Part shown: piece by piece, positions 1-11,274 of the stretch
Position numbering within the stretch: the first letter of the stretch is position 1
Layout: the number at the start of each line of letters is the position of its first letter
DNA from: Ilyonectria destructans
Lineage: Eukaryota > Ascomycota > Sordariomycetes > Hypocreales > Nectriaceae
Direction: 5' to 3'
DNA length: 64,000 nt
Assembly (NCBI GenBank): GCA_020740775.1
Contig: JAHEWK010000008.1
Coordinates: forward strand, 992,001 to 1,056,000
Position numbers and translations under genes: made by a program
The notes under the pieces: model-generated
Told to the model about the DNA's origin: nothing
Database searches by the model: none
The model's input: the letters and a program-made list of their open reading frames with translations, nothing else

Positions 1-3000
1 GCTGCTTGGCAACGGCAAATGAAGGCGTGTATGGGTTATTGCGTTCCGCCTGGTAAATGATTTGCTTTGCGAAGTCCAGTTCCTTAGTCTTGAGCATTGA
101 CACAACAATCTCGGCCTTGTTGTTGATGTGGCCAGTGATTTCGAGAGGACGGCCAAAGGCATACTCGCCAAGGAAAAAGGCGCGAGTGCCCTGAGGGAAC
201 TCCTCCTCGATGGGAAGAGCTACCTTTTCAATGAACCGCTCGTCCTCGTTGACGACATCATCAACAATGGTCTGAGCAGCATATGTGCTTCGAACACTGG
301 GGTTTTCCGCATATTCCTTGATAAGCGCACCCTCCTCCGTCCGGAGCAGACCCTTGAGCATATGGACAACGACGAGACACTCGACTTGTCCAATGGTAAT
401 AGCAAGTCGCTTGCCATGCCAATTCTCGAGGAAATCGGATTCCTTGGCGAAGTCGGCAGCCTCCCTGTTGTTGTGGTCCTTAGTCACGATGTCCTTGCCA
501 TTCTCTGCCAACTCATAGCTAAAGAGCTCATCCTGTACCCTCATCACCTTGGCCTCCTGAAGGAAGGGGTACCCAACGAAGCAGCGTTGGCCCAGCTTCG
601 CCTTCCAGGTTTCAGTCTTGGTACGGTTCTCGGTCCCAGTCAGAGTGACAACAACGCTGGGGTTGCGGCTATCCGACTGAAAAACATTGACTCCATAACC
701 CTCCACAAGCTGTGCGGTGTATGGAAGCGTGTGCAATGTGGGGAAGCCAGCCAAAGCCGACACGTTCAGCAACGCGCCGTTCGTCAGACCTGAGAGATAC
801 TGAAGACCCTCCATATCAGGGAGGTCGAAGATGTTTTCGATGCAGTGGCAGAACTGGACCTCCGGGAAAATACCAGGGAGGGGTGACGGGTAAGTGAAGT
901 TTACCTCCGGGTTGTAGGTGAACTTGATTGGGACACCGAATCCGTTGCGCGCCTTCTCGTCATCTTCCAGCAGGTCATTCTTTGTCGCCATGGCGGACAA
1001 CAACCGTTTCTCATCAATGAAGGGAATCTTGACAACAGCTTCCCAGTCCATCTTCTTGCCGTTCATGTCCAACTCAAAGTCTCGGGGATAGAAGTCGATA
1101 ATTGGGGACTCGGGGTTGGTCATGAGGTCGTGATAGACCTTGGGGACAATCTTTTTGCTTCGATCCGGCAAGACACCCATGAGCTGTTCATAAGGTTTAA
1201 AGGGCTGGCCCTTCTGGAAGTTCAGGTCCGCTCCGACACCCTTGACAACATCTGCGTCTTGTTAGCACCATGCTTCTCGCCCTTGTACCGACTGTCCTGA
1301 AGCTTACCTGAGATGAGAGGCGCGTAGTGGTATTTGTAGAACCACGGCCAGGATGCGATTCCGCGGTAGTAGTAATACAAGACCCATTGCAAACCTTGCA
1401 CGTAGTTCTCGCAGAGGTCCAAAAGCTCCTTCTCATATTTCTCCGGGGCCCATTCCTCAAACTTCTGGAGATAGTACTTCGTCTTCCAGCCCTGGTACTT
1501 GTCCTGATACAACTTCTGGTAGTTTTTCTGAGCGTCCTCGGCGGTCAGATCGATGACCATGGCCTTGTCGTACGTCTTCGTCACCCGGTAAGCGGCAAGG
1601 TTACCTTCCTCCTCTTCCTCATCGTCGTCGTCACCAATCTTAGGGGGGAATTCCACCAGGAGGTGGCGGTGGCCCTCATCATCTTCTTTGGTGGACCATT
1701 GCAGATGCATAGATTCCGCAAGATCCTGCACAAACTTGCGATCGGCAGCTATGAGGTCCGCTCCAAGATCCAAGGGCTGATCAGAGCGTTTTGAGACGTA
1801 TGGGCGGATCTTCTGCTTCCAGAGATCTCGTTGTGCTGAAGTGATGACAAGCTGAGCGCCTTTTGGCGTCTTGCGGCTGGCGTTTTCCAACTTCTTCTCC
1901 ATTTGTTTCGATACGAACCACTTTTCATCCGACACGTCGTTTTCGAATTGTTGGACTTCGAGGTTTGAGATCTCGCCGAGCAGGGCTTGTAGACGATCCA
2001 TGTTGATGACTCCGTCTTCGTTGATATACCCATCACCCTTTGGAATGATGGTCTTGTATATCCTAAACATGTTCGCCAGAGCTCCTTCGTTGATATGTAA
2101 TCCGTGTAGATTGGGCAAGAAATCGTTTCCAACAAAGAAGGCCATTAGAATAAAGTCATCAATAACCCTTTCAAGATCGAATGGGAAACTTAAGACTCCG
2201 TCTTGTTTGAGCTCCTGGAACTCCATCTCAAGATACTCTCTGACGATGCACAGATGGAGCAGGTAGAAATTCTGATGCTCCAGTTCCTTCGACTTGGTCT
2301 TGGATGCCCGCCCGAACGTCACTTCTTCTCGGAGGAGGCAGAAATGAGGATCGTGGCTGAGGAGACCCAGCATGATCAAGTCGGCGTCAAGGCCGTAGAG
2401 ACAGTGTCGGATGTTGGAGTTATATCCAGGTTGCGCCTTGGCATTTCGGATGTACTCCATGATTTTGTGTTCTCCCTCGCCAGGAACTTCGTGGCCGGAT
2501 AGCACAATCTCGCACCCCTGCCAGTCAGTGTCTTCCGATACCTTCTTGTTGACAAAGTACCTCAGTTGTTGAGACAGCTTCGCCATGAATTCGGTTCCTA
2601 GCGACTGTTAGACTTGCGATTCGTGGAGTATTGAGAGCGGACATACCAGGAGTAATGCAGTTACTGTCGAAAGGCTCCTCTTTGGGCATCTCGACGCCTT
2701 CACTGATGGCCTTGTCGCGGGCCTTTTCGACGTCCAGCGCCGTTCGGAAACGTCGCGCGCGCTGCTGGTTCATCTTGGCGCGGGGTGCAACGCCATCGAT
2801 GGCCATGAAGAAGAGCTGCTTGGGTTTGATTTTACCAAACAGATGTTCGATGTAGTTGAATATGCGGATGAACATTTCCTCCTCGCTTAAACGAAAGGAA
2901 ACGTCCTCGCCAGCATCTTTGTGGGTGCAGTTATGGATAATACCATTCATATCCAACTAGACGGTTGTTAGCAGGGAGTTGGTCGAGGATGTTCGGGAGC

Positions 3001-3184
3001 TCGAACGTAGAGGCAGTCGAACTCGGGTATTCGGTTCTCTGCGATGAGTTGGGAGATAGCGGGATAGCGCTCGGAGAGCCATCTGAAGAACTTCGGGACA
3101 CTGCGACGAGCAAGAGGTGTTAGCGACAGACGATGGAGATTGGGCGGCGGGAGAAAGGGCCAGCGGGGAGCTATCGTACCCCAT
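1..3184 (-). CDS. XRN1: 5'-3' exoribonuclease 1 (Xrn1/Kem1), 3' end outside window
   Basis: Cytoplasmic 5'-3' exonuclease that degrades decapped mRNA. Exons read as 3184-3180, 3100-3007, 2956-2647, 2597-1308 and 1251 to below 1, giving about 983 residues; fungal Xrn1 proteins are usually around 1,400, so the C-terminus is missing here. The N-terminus MGVPKFFRWLSERYP is the family signature. Acidic nuclease motifs follow: DMNGIIHNC, GVAPRAKMNQQRARRF, SGHEVPGEGEHKI and GLDADLIMLGL. The SWPWFYKYHYAPLIS block ends exon 4, and exon 5 stays open to the window edge. Xrn1 is preferred over nuclear Rat1 because of the QNFYLLHLCIVREYLEMEF block and the following Xrn1-type region. The first coding exon is only 5 nt (ATGGG), but it restores the conserved start exactly. 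Introns are 79, 50, 49 and 56 nt. It is divergent from HAT2. Confidence 0.95.
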
Positions 3185-4053
3185 GGTGACAGGTGTGGGC
3201 GATTCTCAGCCCACGGAACAAGTCAAGGCAAGCCGCGAAGCGATGGGGTGAAATAAGCGCCTGAATAAAAGGGCGCCGAACGTGGAAAATCCTGTCGCAA
3301 GTGTGATGATGGAACAACGCAGAGGTGAGCCGATCAAGGTTCCCGCACAAGAGGTGAAAATACAGATGGAGGGGAAAGAGGCAGAAGAGATCAAGGAGCA
3401 GGTCCTGCCGAATGTCCAAGGAGTGAGGAACAGAGTCGTGAGTCCAAGGAGATGGGGGAGAGAGTGGTTTAGAAGGTGGTTTGGGGAGAGGTGATGGTTG
3501 CGACGGTGCGGGTTGTCGTGACGATGTGGAAGCTAGAACGAGAGTCCAGTCTGCAACGTCGAGCGATGGGGCTCTGCCTGAATTGGCGAGCTTGTGGAGG
3601 GGCTGCTGGGTTGTCCAATGTGAGTCAATGCCGGAGGCCCACCAGCCACATCCACCCCGCTGATCTGGTGAGGCTGAGCACTGTCCGCCGCCTAGTCCAG
3701 GGCAGTGGTTGCAGGGGATCGCGCTGTTCCAGGGTGGTTTTCAAGGCCCCTCGGCACCTAGCTTTCAGGGGCACAAGCACCCGCCATAGGTACTCACTCA
3801 GCCACACCCCTCCCTCTAACTATGCGCCAGCACCAAACTCAAGGAAGCACCTCTTAACGCGCGACGCGTGAACCCTCGTCACTTTTCAGCCTTCTCAATG
3901 CGACAGCTCCACTACCTCAGCCGCGCATCTTGCAAGCTCTCCTCCGTCCACACACAGCTCATCGGCGCTCATCCACTTTGCTGCACGTCACCTTCCTGTC
4001 TTGATATCACATTTTAAAGCCATCAAACCCCCGGGGACGCACACATTACCACG
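3185..4053. promoter_or_regulatory. Divergent promoter region between XRN1 and HAT2
   Basis: This 869-bp spacer separates the two start codons and must hold both 5' leaders and promoters. The half next to XRN1 is purine-rich on the plus strand and the half next to HAT2 is pyrimidine-rich. An ACGCGT hexamer (MCB-type core) lies at 3864-3869. That hexamer occurs elsewhere in the window, so I do not claim regulation. The ORFs seen here lack coding character. Confidence 0.6.
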
Positions 4054-5673
4054 ATGGCGCCGACACAGGCTGCAGAGCGCGATCCTGACGGTGAGTTCTC
4101 CAACGGAATTCCGCCGCCACCCACGCGCAAACATTCAGCAAGTGCGCTTTACTCACGCATTCTACAGTCGAAATGGCCCACGAAGAAGAAGATGACCAAG
4201 GCGAGCGCCTGATCAATGAAGGTACGAGCCCTCTCCAAGCTGACCCTTTACCTTGCTCACTTGCTGACACTCATCGCAGAATACAAGACGTGGAAGAAGA
4301 ACAGTCCCTTCTTGTACGACATGATCCTAGGGTAAGGACAAATCTCCATGTTGGCACCCCGGAACCCTTGGACTCACAATTATAGAACGGCTCTGACCTG
4401 GCCTACCCTCACTGTCCAGTGGTTCCCCGATGTCAAGGAGCCTGAGGGCAAGAATTACCAAGTTCACCGACTACTCCTCGGCACCCACACATCCGATGAG
4501 AGCCCCAACTTTGTCCAGATTGCCGACGTCCAGATCCCTAAGGCTGTGACGCCGAATCCCGACCACTACGATGAAGAGCGCGGCGAGATTGGTGGATACG
4601 GAAAATCCGGAGACGTGGCCGCCATCAAGTGCGACATTGTCCAGAAGATCGAGCACCCTGGCGAGGTCAACAAGGCTCGATACCAGCCCCAGAACCCCGA
4701 CATCATTGCCACACTCTGTGTCGACGGCAAGATCCTCATCTTTGACCGAACAAAGCACCCCCTTCAGCCCACCTCCCTTGGCAAAGTCAACGCTCAGATT
4801 GAGCTCGTTGGCCACAAGGCAGAGGGCTTCGGTCTCAACTGGAACCCTCATGAAGCTGGATGCCTTGCTTCGGGTAGTGAGGATAAGACCATGTGCCTCT
4901 GGTAAGCGGTCCCAACTGAAGACGCTCGAATTTAGAAAGAGCTAGCTAACGCCACTACAGGGACCTGAAAACACTCGAGGCGGAGTCGAGAATTCTCAAG
5001 CCTGCCCGCAGATACACCCACCACACCCAGATCGTCAACGACGTTCAATACCACCCCATCTCCAAGAACTTTATCGGTTCCGTGTCAGATGATCAGACTC
5101 TGCAGATTGTCGATGTGCGCCACAGCGAAACTGGCAAGGCCGCTGTGGTCGCTAGACGTGGCCACCTGGATGCTATCAATGCTCTCGCCTTCAACCCCAA
5201 CTCGGAGGTGCTCGTCGCGACCGCTTCGGCCGACAAGACGATTGGTATCTGGGATCTGCGCAATGTTAAGGAGAAGGTTCACACTCTGGAGGGACACATG
5301 GATGCTGTGACATCTCTGGCGTGGCACCCCACTGAGGCTGGCATTCTGGGTAGCGCCAGCTACGACAGGAGAATCATTTTCTGGGATCTCTCCCGTGTGG
5401 GCGAAGAGCAGCTGCCTGACGACCAAGACGATGGAGTCCCTGAACTGTACGTTGTACCCCTGACCACCACTGAAACCAAACCGCTAACACAACCCCAGCC
5501 TGTTCATGCACGGTGGTCACACAAACCACCTCGCAGACTTTAGCTGGAACCCCAGTGAGCCCTGGCTCGTTGCAAGTGCAGCGGAGGACAACTTGCTGCA
5601 AATCTGGAAGGTTGGAGAGTCCATTGTGGGCAAGGACGACGGCGACCTGCCTGTCGATGAGCTCGACCGATAG
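4054..5673 (+). CDS. HAT2: Histone acetyltransferase type B subunit 2 (RbAp46/48 family WD40 protein)
   Basis: WD40 histone chaperone of the RbAp46/48-Msi1 family. It binds histone H4 and partners Hat1 in the type B acetyltransferase. Exons: 4054-4090, 4168-4221, 4280-4331, 4386-4901, 4961-5446 and 5499-5673, together 439 residues in one frame, close to the family norm. The N-terminal histone-binding region reads EEYKTWKKNSPFLYDM, then TALTWPTLTVQWFPD, followed by repeats with HPGEVNKARYQPQNPDIIA, GHKAEGFGLNWNP, SGSEDKTMCLWDL, GHLDAINALAFNP and GHTNHLADFSWNP. All introns are GT-AG (52-77 nt). HAT2, rather than the CAF-1 subunit Msi1, is inferred from the overall sequence; the two paralogues are close, so the exact orthologue needs a tree. 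Confidence 0.92.
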
Positions 5674-6370
5674 ATGAGGTGGAAGTTCGTAGAGAAGAGT
5701 CGGTCTTCATAGGATGAGGAGACGCAGCAGCTCTGGCAGCTCTGGCAACAAAATAGTGAGTTGCCATTGACGACGAGAAGCAAGTCACCCTAAGGTAGCT
5801 GAAGACAGATGTGAAGTAACCCAGGGCGACGAGATGAAGAACGACAAAAGACGGCAAACGTCCCTTTCACTTACCCTTTCACTTACAAACAGCCTGAGGC
5901 CGGTGCCTAAGGCACTGGTGTTTTCCATGTGAACAATGTGATGCTCACGTGTGCCAACTGTCAGGTTTCGTTTGACGGCTGGCGGGCGATGTGTGATTCA
6001 CAGACAAATTCTCCGATTTCGGCTGTGCCCCAAAACATATTTCCCTTCTCAGATTCGCCAACTCGCTGTCTATTGACCTCCATTGAGCTTCATTGTGATT
6101 ATTGTTCCGTCTTGCTCACTAGTTGTCAAAACACGCGGTTCATTCTCGTTTGCACATTCGCAGCTAGCGTTTGTTGTTCTCCCATCTCCCCTCAACAGAA
6201 CAATACAACCAGCTGGGAACAATGCTTGCGGCCGTTTCGTGGGCTTGATTTCGCCTCACAAAACCTCAATTTTCTTTTTGAAACCCTCGCACTTGTACAC
6301 TCTTTCCTTAGCCACACCTCTCTCGACCAGACTCGCGCCTCAAAGCTACATCAACCAATAGCTCTCCGGA
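5674..6370. other. Intergenic region between HAT2 and the F-box gene
   Basis: About 700 bp holding the HAT2 3' UTR and the promoter and leader of the next gene. The last 200 bp before 6371 are C/T-rich, as is common in leaders of this genome. The open frames at 5929-6414 and 6083-6361 look like chance ORFs. Nothing else is seen. Confidence 0.5.
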
Positions 6371-9300
6371 ATGTCGGTTCCTTTCAAGCTCGAAGATGTT
6401 ATCATCAACGCTGAGCTTCGCGGCTTTCGTCGTATCGATGCCACTAGACTCGCTGCCGTCGCCTTGCATCAACTGCAGCACCTCCAGCACTTCGCACCGA
6501 CCGGCCAGCGCGTCACAGCAGCTGATGTCGCTGCAGCTTTGAAGTTGCGGGCTTCTAGAGAAGCTGAACGAGCCTCTCGAGAGGAGGCAGACCTGCAAGC
6601 TCTCGGTATCGTCGTCTCGGATGCGGCGATCCTTAGGAATCAAGTCATGGAAGATGCTCAAGATATCCCCGACCACACCATGGAGGACGGATACGGCCAG
6701 GTCTTGGAAGAAAAAATCGCCGTTGAGAAAGACCACCTCAATGGAGTATCCAACAAGAAGTTCAAGTTCATGCCGGATGGGCTGGACGAGTTCTTTGGCG
6801 GAACCACTCCATATAGCCCCGAAAACGACATGAACAAGCTCAGTCTCAAGCACACAAGCCACGACATCATCACTGCACTCTGCCAACACGTCGAAATCGC
6901 TGTTGAGATTGGCAAGCACCTACGTCCTCGAGATGTTTTGAACCTCTATTCAGTCAGCCGATCATTCAATGAAGCCATCAGCAGCCACATGCTCTCCAGC
7001 ATTAAGACCTGGGTATCATTCAACGCCCCAGACGCTGGTCGCATCTTCAACTTTAAGCTCTACCGCCGTCACTTGATCCCCGATCCTGCTGGCCGGACAT
7101 GGGTAGGCCAAGATCCAAGCGCCCAGTCTCGAATTCCATTACACGAACGGAGTGATGCTCGACTGATCCCTGGCATAAAGTATCTACAACTGGTCTTGGG
7201 ACGTGTTCGGTGCTGCAGAGAGATCATCGCCATCCTAGCCCGCAATGGACACCGCTTGCCAAAGGGTATGCTTCCTACACTCGTCCGTCTTTGGCTCCTG
7301 ATGGAAGTTGCGACGACCGCCCAGCGACAGGCTTTGTTACATTCCCAAGAAATATGGACTGAAAGAGACCTCTTCAATGCCCAATTCTTCCTCGTCAAAC
7401 TTGGCATGCACTTTATCGATCCTGTCTTCGGCCCTGCCTCTACCGAACTGGTCAACCTCATGATGGGCCAGAAGGGCTTGTATCCACTGTGGCAGCTGCT
7501 CATGTGCAAGAAATACACCGATCTTTCCGATTTCCTGGAGCTCAAGGTGCGATATGACTACCAAATCGCACGCACTCACTGGGCCCGAAACCTTGCAAAT
7601 ACGGAAGTTTTCGGCGTTCCTTGCCATGAAGTCGGCGTCGTTCACTGTGAGGGGTGGGGTGAAGGCATACGGCATCTCGCACGCCCAGATGAGCTTATAC
7701 CCATGGAGGCTGTGACCCGAGGCCTGGAGCTTGACAAACACTTGATGGACATGGTCATCTGGGGGTATATCGACTTCAACACTGGAGAGAATCTTGTGCC
7801 GACCGAAGAAGAGATGTACATTTCAGACGATGAAAATGCCCTGAAGCACATGGACACACGGCACCACTGGAAACGCAAGCACACCCTCAAGAAGCGTTGG
7901 AACAAACTCACGCCACAGCAACAGCAAGAAATCATTGACGACGATGAGGATGAGCGGTTGCGCTCCATGGCCTGGTGTGGCGACTCCGAGTCCGAGGACG
8001 GAGATGGAGAAGAGGAAGAGTCAGACGGGTGGTCCACGGCAAGCTACTCTCTCGACAACGAGATCAGACGCGGGGTGCCGCTCAGACCTCACGTTAGGGG
8101 CAATCCATCAAGCGTCCCAGCGCTTGACGATAACCAAGCTTGGATCGAGTTTGTCAACGGCTCGTTGCTGGGAATGGGAGCGGATCTGGGTATTGACGGA
8201 GACCAGACATTGGGTTCAATGGCACGCGAGACTCACCGGGAAGAGGAGTTGTTTGGTGAATTCAACTGGACAAAGTGGACAGTGAATCGAGCCCAGCCCT
8301 TGGCTCGGGCAGGTGATGGTGAAGTGAATGATGATGGTGAGGACAACGAAGAAGGGACTGAGGAAGATGAAGATGAGACCGAAGAACAGGCCGAGGGAGA
8401 TGAGACTGATAATGCGGAAACGGAGAATGAGGAGGTGGGAGACGTCGGTATTGATGATGTTGATATCCTACATCTCCAAGAACAGACTCATCTCCCTATT
8501 CTGTACCCACCAGACAACCACCAGATGCAGTTTTGGTATCAGCACTTTGGCTTTCGGATCCCTCACGGGAATCAACTTCCCGGGCACGCACAGCATCCGG
8601 AGGCAAACTATATGAACCAGGGGCGGCTCATACCACAGGCACATGCTACAACCACCCGGCATCCGTTTGTACAACAACCAGTGCTGCGGTATTCAATGGC
8701 GCAACCTCCTCCTTCAGGAATGTTGAGCCTGGGAGATTCATCACGACAGGGGGCAAACCTGCGAGGAGTGATATATCAGGGGCCGACACCGCAGCAACTG
8801 GTGCCACAGCATCAGGCTGCGCAGAATCAGGGGCTAGGGCAGTATCAAGGAGTGCCTCAACACCAGGGAGGTAACATTCAAGGAATACAACATCAGGCGC
8901 CAGCACAGCAGCAGGCGCCAGCACAGCAGCAGGCACCAGCACAGCAGCAGGTGCCAGCACAACCCCAAGATCTGCCTTATTATTTGGACGCAGGCTTCCT
9001 CCAATTCGAGCCAGCCGTTGCCTTCCAAGCATACTTACAAGTCGAGGGGCAGCGGCAGATGCAACAGTGGCTGCTACAGCAGCAGCAAATGGGACTGAAT
9101 CAGGGGGCACACGTCCCAGGAGGAGCGCAACATCAGGGATTTGCCCAGAATCAGGGGGGATTGGTTCAAGGAGCACAGATTCAGCAACCAGTACAGCACC
9201 AAGTGCTAGCACAATTTCAAGGCCAGGTCCCATATCAGGGCGTTCACCTCCAAGGAGCGCAGCATCAGGCGCAGCATCCTCAGGGGCTTGCCCAGCAGCA

Positions 9301-9421
9301 GGGAGGATTCATTCAAGGAGCACAGATTCATCAAGTGCCACAGAATCAAGTGCCAGCACAGAATCAAGTGCCAGCACAGCATCAAGGGCAGGCCCAAAAC
9401 CAGGGTGCGCCGCCCCCATGA
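6371..9421 (+). CDS. F-box-like protein with acidic stretch and Gln-rich C-terminal tail
   Basis: Intronless gene for 1,016 residues. Residues 1-130 are partly helical and charged. An F-box-like segment lies near residues 175-225 (EIGKHLRPRDVLNLYSVSRS), followed by a region typical of fungal F-box proteins (about 225-520). A very acidic stretch occupies about 640-695. From about 715 to the end the protein is dominated by Q, G, A and P with H and N, including four APAQQQ-type hexapeptides near 838-863 and longer imperfect repeats of the form GxAQxQGGxxQGAQ. F-box proteins normally link Skp1-Cullin ubiquitin ligases to substrates, so that is the likely role, but no substrate domain such as WD40 or LRR is visible. 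The ATG at 6371 follows a leader with no better start. The tail resembles a prion-like low-complexity domain; its function is unknown. Confidence 0.85.
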   Translation: MSVPFKLEDVIINAELRGFRRIDATRLAAVALHQLQHLQHFAPTGQRVTAADVAAALKLRASREAERASREEADLQALGIVVSDAAILRNQVMEDAQDIPDHTMEDGYGQVLEEKIAVEKDHLNGVSNKKFKFMPDGLDEFFGGTTPYSPENDMNKLSLKHTSHDIITALCQHVEIAVEIGKHLRPRDVLNLYSVSRSFNEAISSHMLSSIKTWVSFNAPDAGRIFNFKLYRRHLIPDPAGRTWVGQDPSAQSRIPLHERSDARLIPGIKYLQLVLGRVRCCREIIAILARNGHRLPKGMLPTLVRLWLLMEVATTAQRQALLHSQEIWTERDLFNAQFFLVKLGMHFIDPVFGPASTELVNLMMGQKGLYPLWQLLMCKKYTDLSDFLELKVRYDYQIARTHWARNLANTEVFGVPCHEVGVVHCEGWGEGIRHLARPDELIPMEAVTRGLELDKHLMDMVIWGYIDFNTGENLVPTEEEMYISDDENALKHMDTRHHWKRKHTLKKRWNKLTPQQQQEIIDDDEDERLRSMAWCGDSESEDGDGEEEESDGWSTASYSLDNEIRRGVPLRPHVRGNPSSVPALDDNQAWIEFVNGSLLGMGADLGIDGDQTLGSMARETHREEELFGEFNWTKWTVNRAQPLARAGDGEVNDDGEDNEEGTEEDEDETEEQAEGDETDNAETENEEVGDVGIDDVDILHLQEQTHLPILYPPDNHQMQFWYQHFGFRIPHGNQLPGHAQHPEANYMNQGRLIPQAHATTTRHPFVQQPVLRYSMAQPPPSGMLSLGDSSRQGANLRGVIYQGPTPQQLVPQHQAAQNQGLGQYQGVPQHQGGNIQGIQHQAPAQQQAPAQQQAPAQQQVPAQPQDLPYYLDAGFLQFEPAVAFQAYLQVEGQRQMQQWLLQQQQMGLNQGAHVPGGAQHQGFAQNQGGLVQGAQIQQPVQHQVLAQFQGQVPYQGVHLQGAQHQAQHPQGLAQQQGGFIQGAQIHQVPQNQVPAQNQVPAQHQGQAQNQGAPPP
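8895..8959 (+). repeat. Short in-frame tandem repeat in the Gln-rich tail
   Basis: An 18-bp unit (GCGCCAGCACAGCAGCAG and variants) is repeated about 3.5 times and encodes APAQQQ. It lies within the F-box gene and keeps frame. Such minisatellites commonly vary in copy number between strains. Confidence 0.8.
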
Positions 9422-11274
9422 GTGTAGCATCAGACTCAATGTCAGTGAGCGGCTCGGAATTGAGGGATGATGGGATGAAGTTGAATGTTGCCATCGGCAA
9501 ACCTCGTTGAGGAAAGTCATCAACACCATGTATGAGAAATGTAATGTATATCACGCTAGAACAAAGGTGATCAGGAAATGTTCTCTTTGAGATCAGAACT
9601 TTAGGTAGTTCATAGTGGCCCCTGGTTATACGGCTGTCAACACATTAAAGCCCCAGTGGTTCTTGCGTGATGATTCAGACACATGTGCACCAAACTCCAC
9701 AAATACAAACGAAATGTATGTCGCTTCTTGCAAAAGACGTCAATTCAAAACAAACATCTACACACTTCTTCCCTAAACCTTGCATCCATAATTCACCTTT
9801 TTGATCAACCCCATGCCTGCACCCCTGCTCCCCAACGACCGATATCCATGCATAGCCCTCCATGTTTGCAGAAAAGACAAAACAACAAACAATAAGGTGA
9901 AGAATAAACCAGGTACAACGAAAAGGACATTCTTTTTGCATCCTAGCATATGCAACATCTGCGACACGAGAGAGATATGCCCCAGAAGAGATTACCTATC
10001 AACAGAAACGGAGAAAGGGAGAAAGAAAAGCATCAAAAGCAACAGGAAAAGCATCACAACCTCCAACCCGAACCGCCCGTCCAACCCATTGCATCCAACC
10101 CTATCCATCCCGTCCAGCCAGCCTAGGCGGTACAACCGGTCCAGTTTCCGCCCTTCTTCCTCCGCCTCCAGAGTCCCTCAAGACCAAGATCCAATGACTT
10201 CCCGCAATGTTCGTCCAAGGACGCAGTAGAGACAGCTGGATGAATGGGCAGTATAACCGGGAACGCCCCCTTTTTTCATCCTGCAAGGTTGGCCCTCATG
10301 GAAGGCGAGACACAGAGGGGAGGGAAGAAGAGAGCGCAAACAACCAGCACTCCCACCAGAAAGGAGAGCAAACAATATATATAAGCCAGCCTTTGTTTGA
10401 GAGAGATTTCCCTCTGCACTCCCCGACTCCTCCGTCCGCCAGCCCCGATTTCCCCGTGTGGTTTCCTTCCGCCGGCTCCCCAGCTCCTGCGCGTCCCAAA
10501 ATGAAAAGGAGAAAAGACTCAAGCATGTAGCAAAGAAAAAAGAAAGACAAGGTTAAGATATGTGTGATGTGCGATGATTGATGAGTGACAACAAGGGGAG
10601 ATGACTAGGAAAAGAAGAACAAGAAAGACATGAGAGATAGAAAGAAGGTGTGAGATGATGTGAAGAGGGAAGATGAGAGACAGAAAAGCAGTTTGTCGGG
10701 TAGCAAGCTAACACCGGCCAAACTGGATATTTGAGTCGCACACAAAGGCCAAGATATACCCTTACACTCCCCTTCGCTATGCACCCCGACCCCCAAAACC
10801 AGTTTTCCAGCAAAACAGCCTCCGTCCCATTGAGCGCAGCCGAGGCGTCATGATCTCGACCGAAAAGAAACAAAAGATCATGAAGCCCGGCCCGCCAACG
10901 AGCCAGCGGCCTAGCAAAGCTCCCCGTACCGAACTGATAGACTCGTCAACCCCCCAAGAGCAGCCCTGGCATTGGGCAAGGTAGTCACTTTTGTCTTCCA
11001 GCCTTCGAAAATTTTTAACAAGTCCCGCCTGAAATAGTGTCCGACACTCCGTTCCTGGTCTTCCAAAACCAATACACACCGCCTGCCTTTCCTCAAAAGA
11101 ACAACCAAGTCCACAAGGTATTTGCCAAGGTCAAATGCTCTATATTCATCATCCCAAAGTCGTTTTGCACAACAAAAAAGTGACACGGAATCGTCCCCCG
11201 TCCAAGGGCTGATGATGGTGATCAAAAGAAAGCATGTACACACCGGCATGGCCGTGGCAAATTTGTGTCGATGC
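9422..11274. other. Convergent 3' region between the F-box gene and the NRP1-like gene
   Basis: About 1.85 kb lying between two convergent stop codons. It should contain both 3' UTRs. The sequence is A- and purine-rich on the plus strand from about 9,990 to 10,690. The open frames here have no recognisable protein features. No tRNA, repeat family or mobile element was recognised. Confidence 0.45.

Noticed and set aside
3864..3869. ACGCGT upstream of HAT2 as a cell-cycle element
   Set aside because: A single copy, and the hexamer also occurs at other unrelated places in the window, so it is not informative alone.
4471..4851. 126-codon minus-strand frame within HAT2
   Set aside because: Lies entirely inside conserved WD40 coding sequence on the other strand.
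8646..9233. 195-codon minus-strand frame over the Gln-rich tail
   Set aside because: Antisense of CAG/CAA-rich repeats gives Leu/Val/Ala runs; no independent coding evidence.
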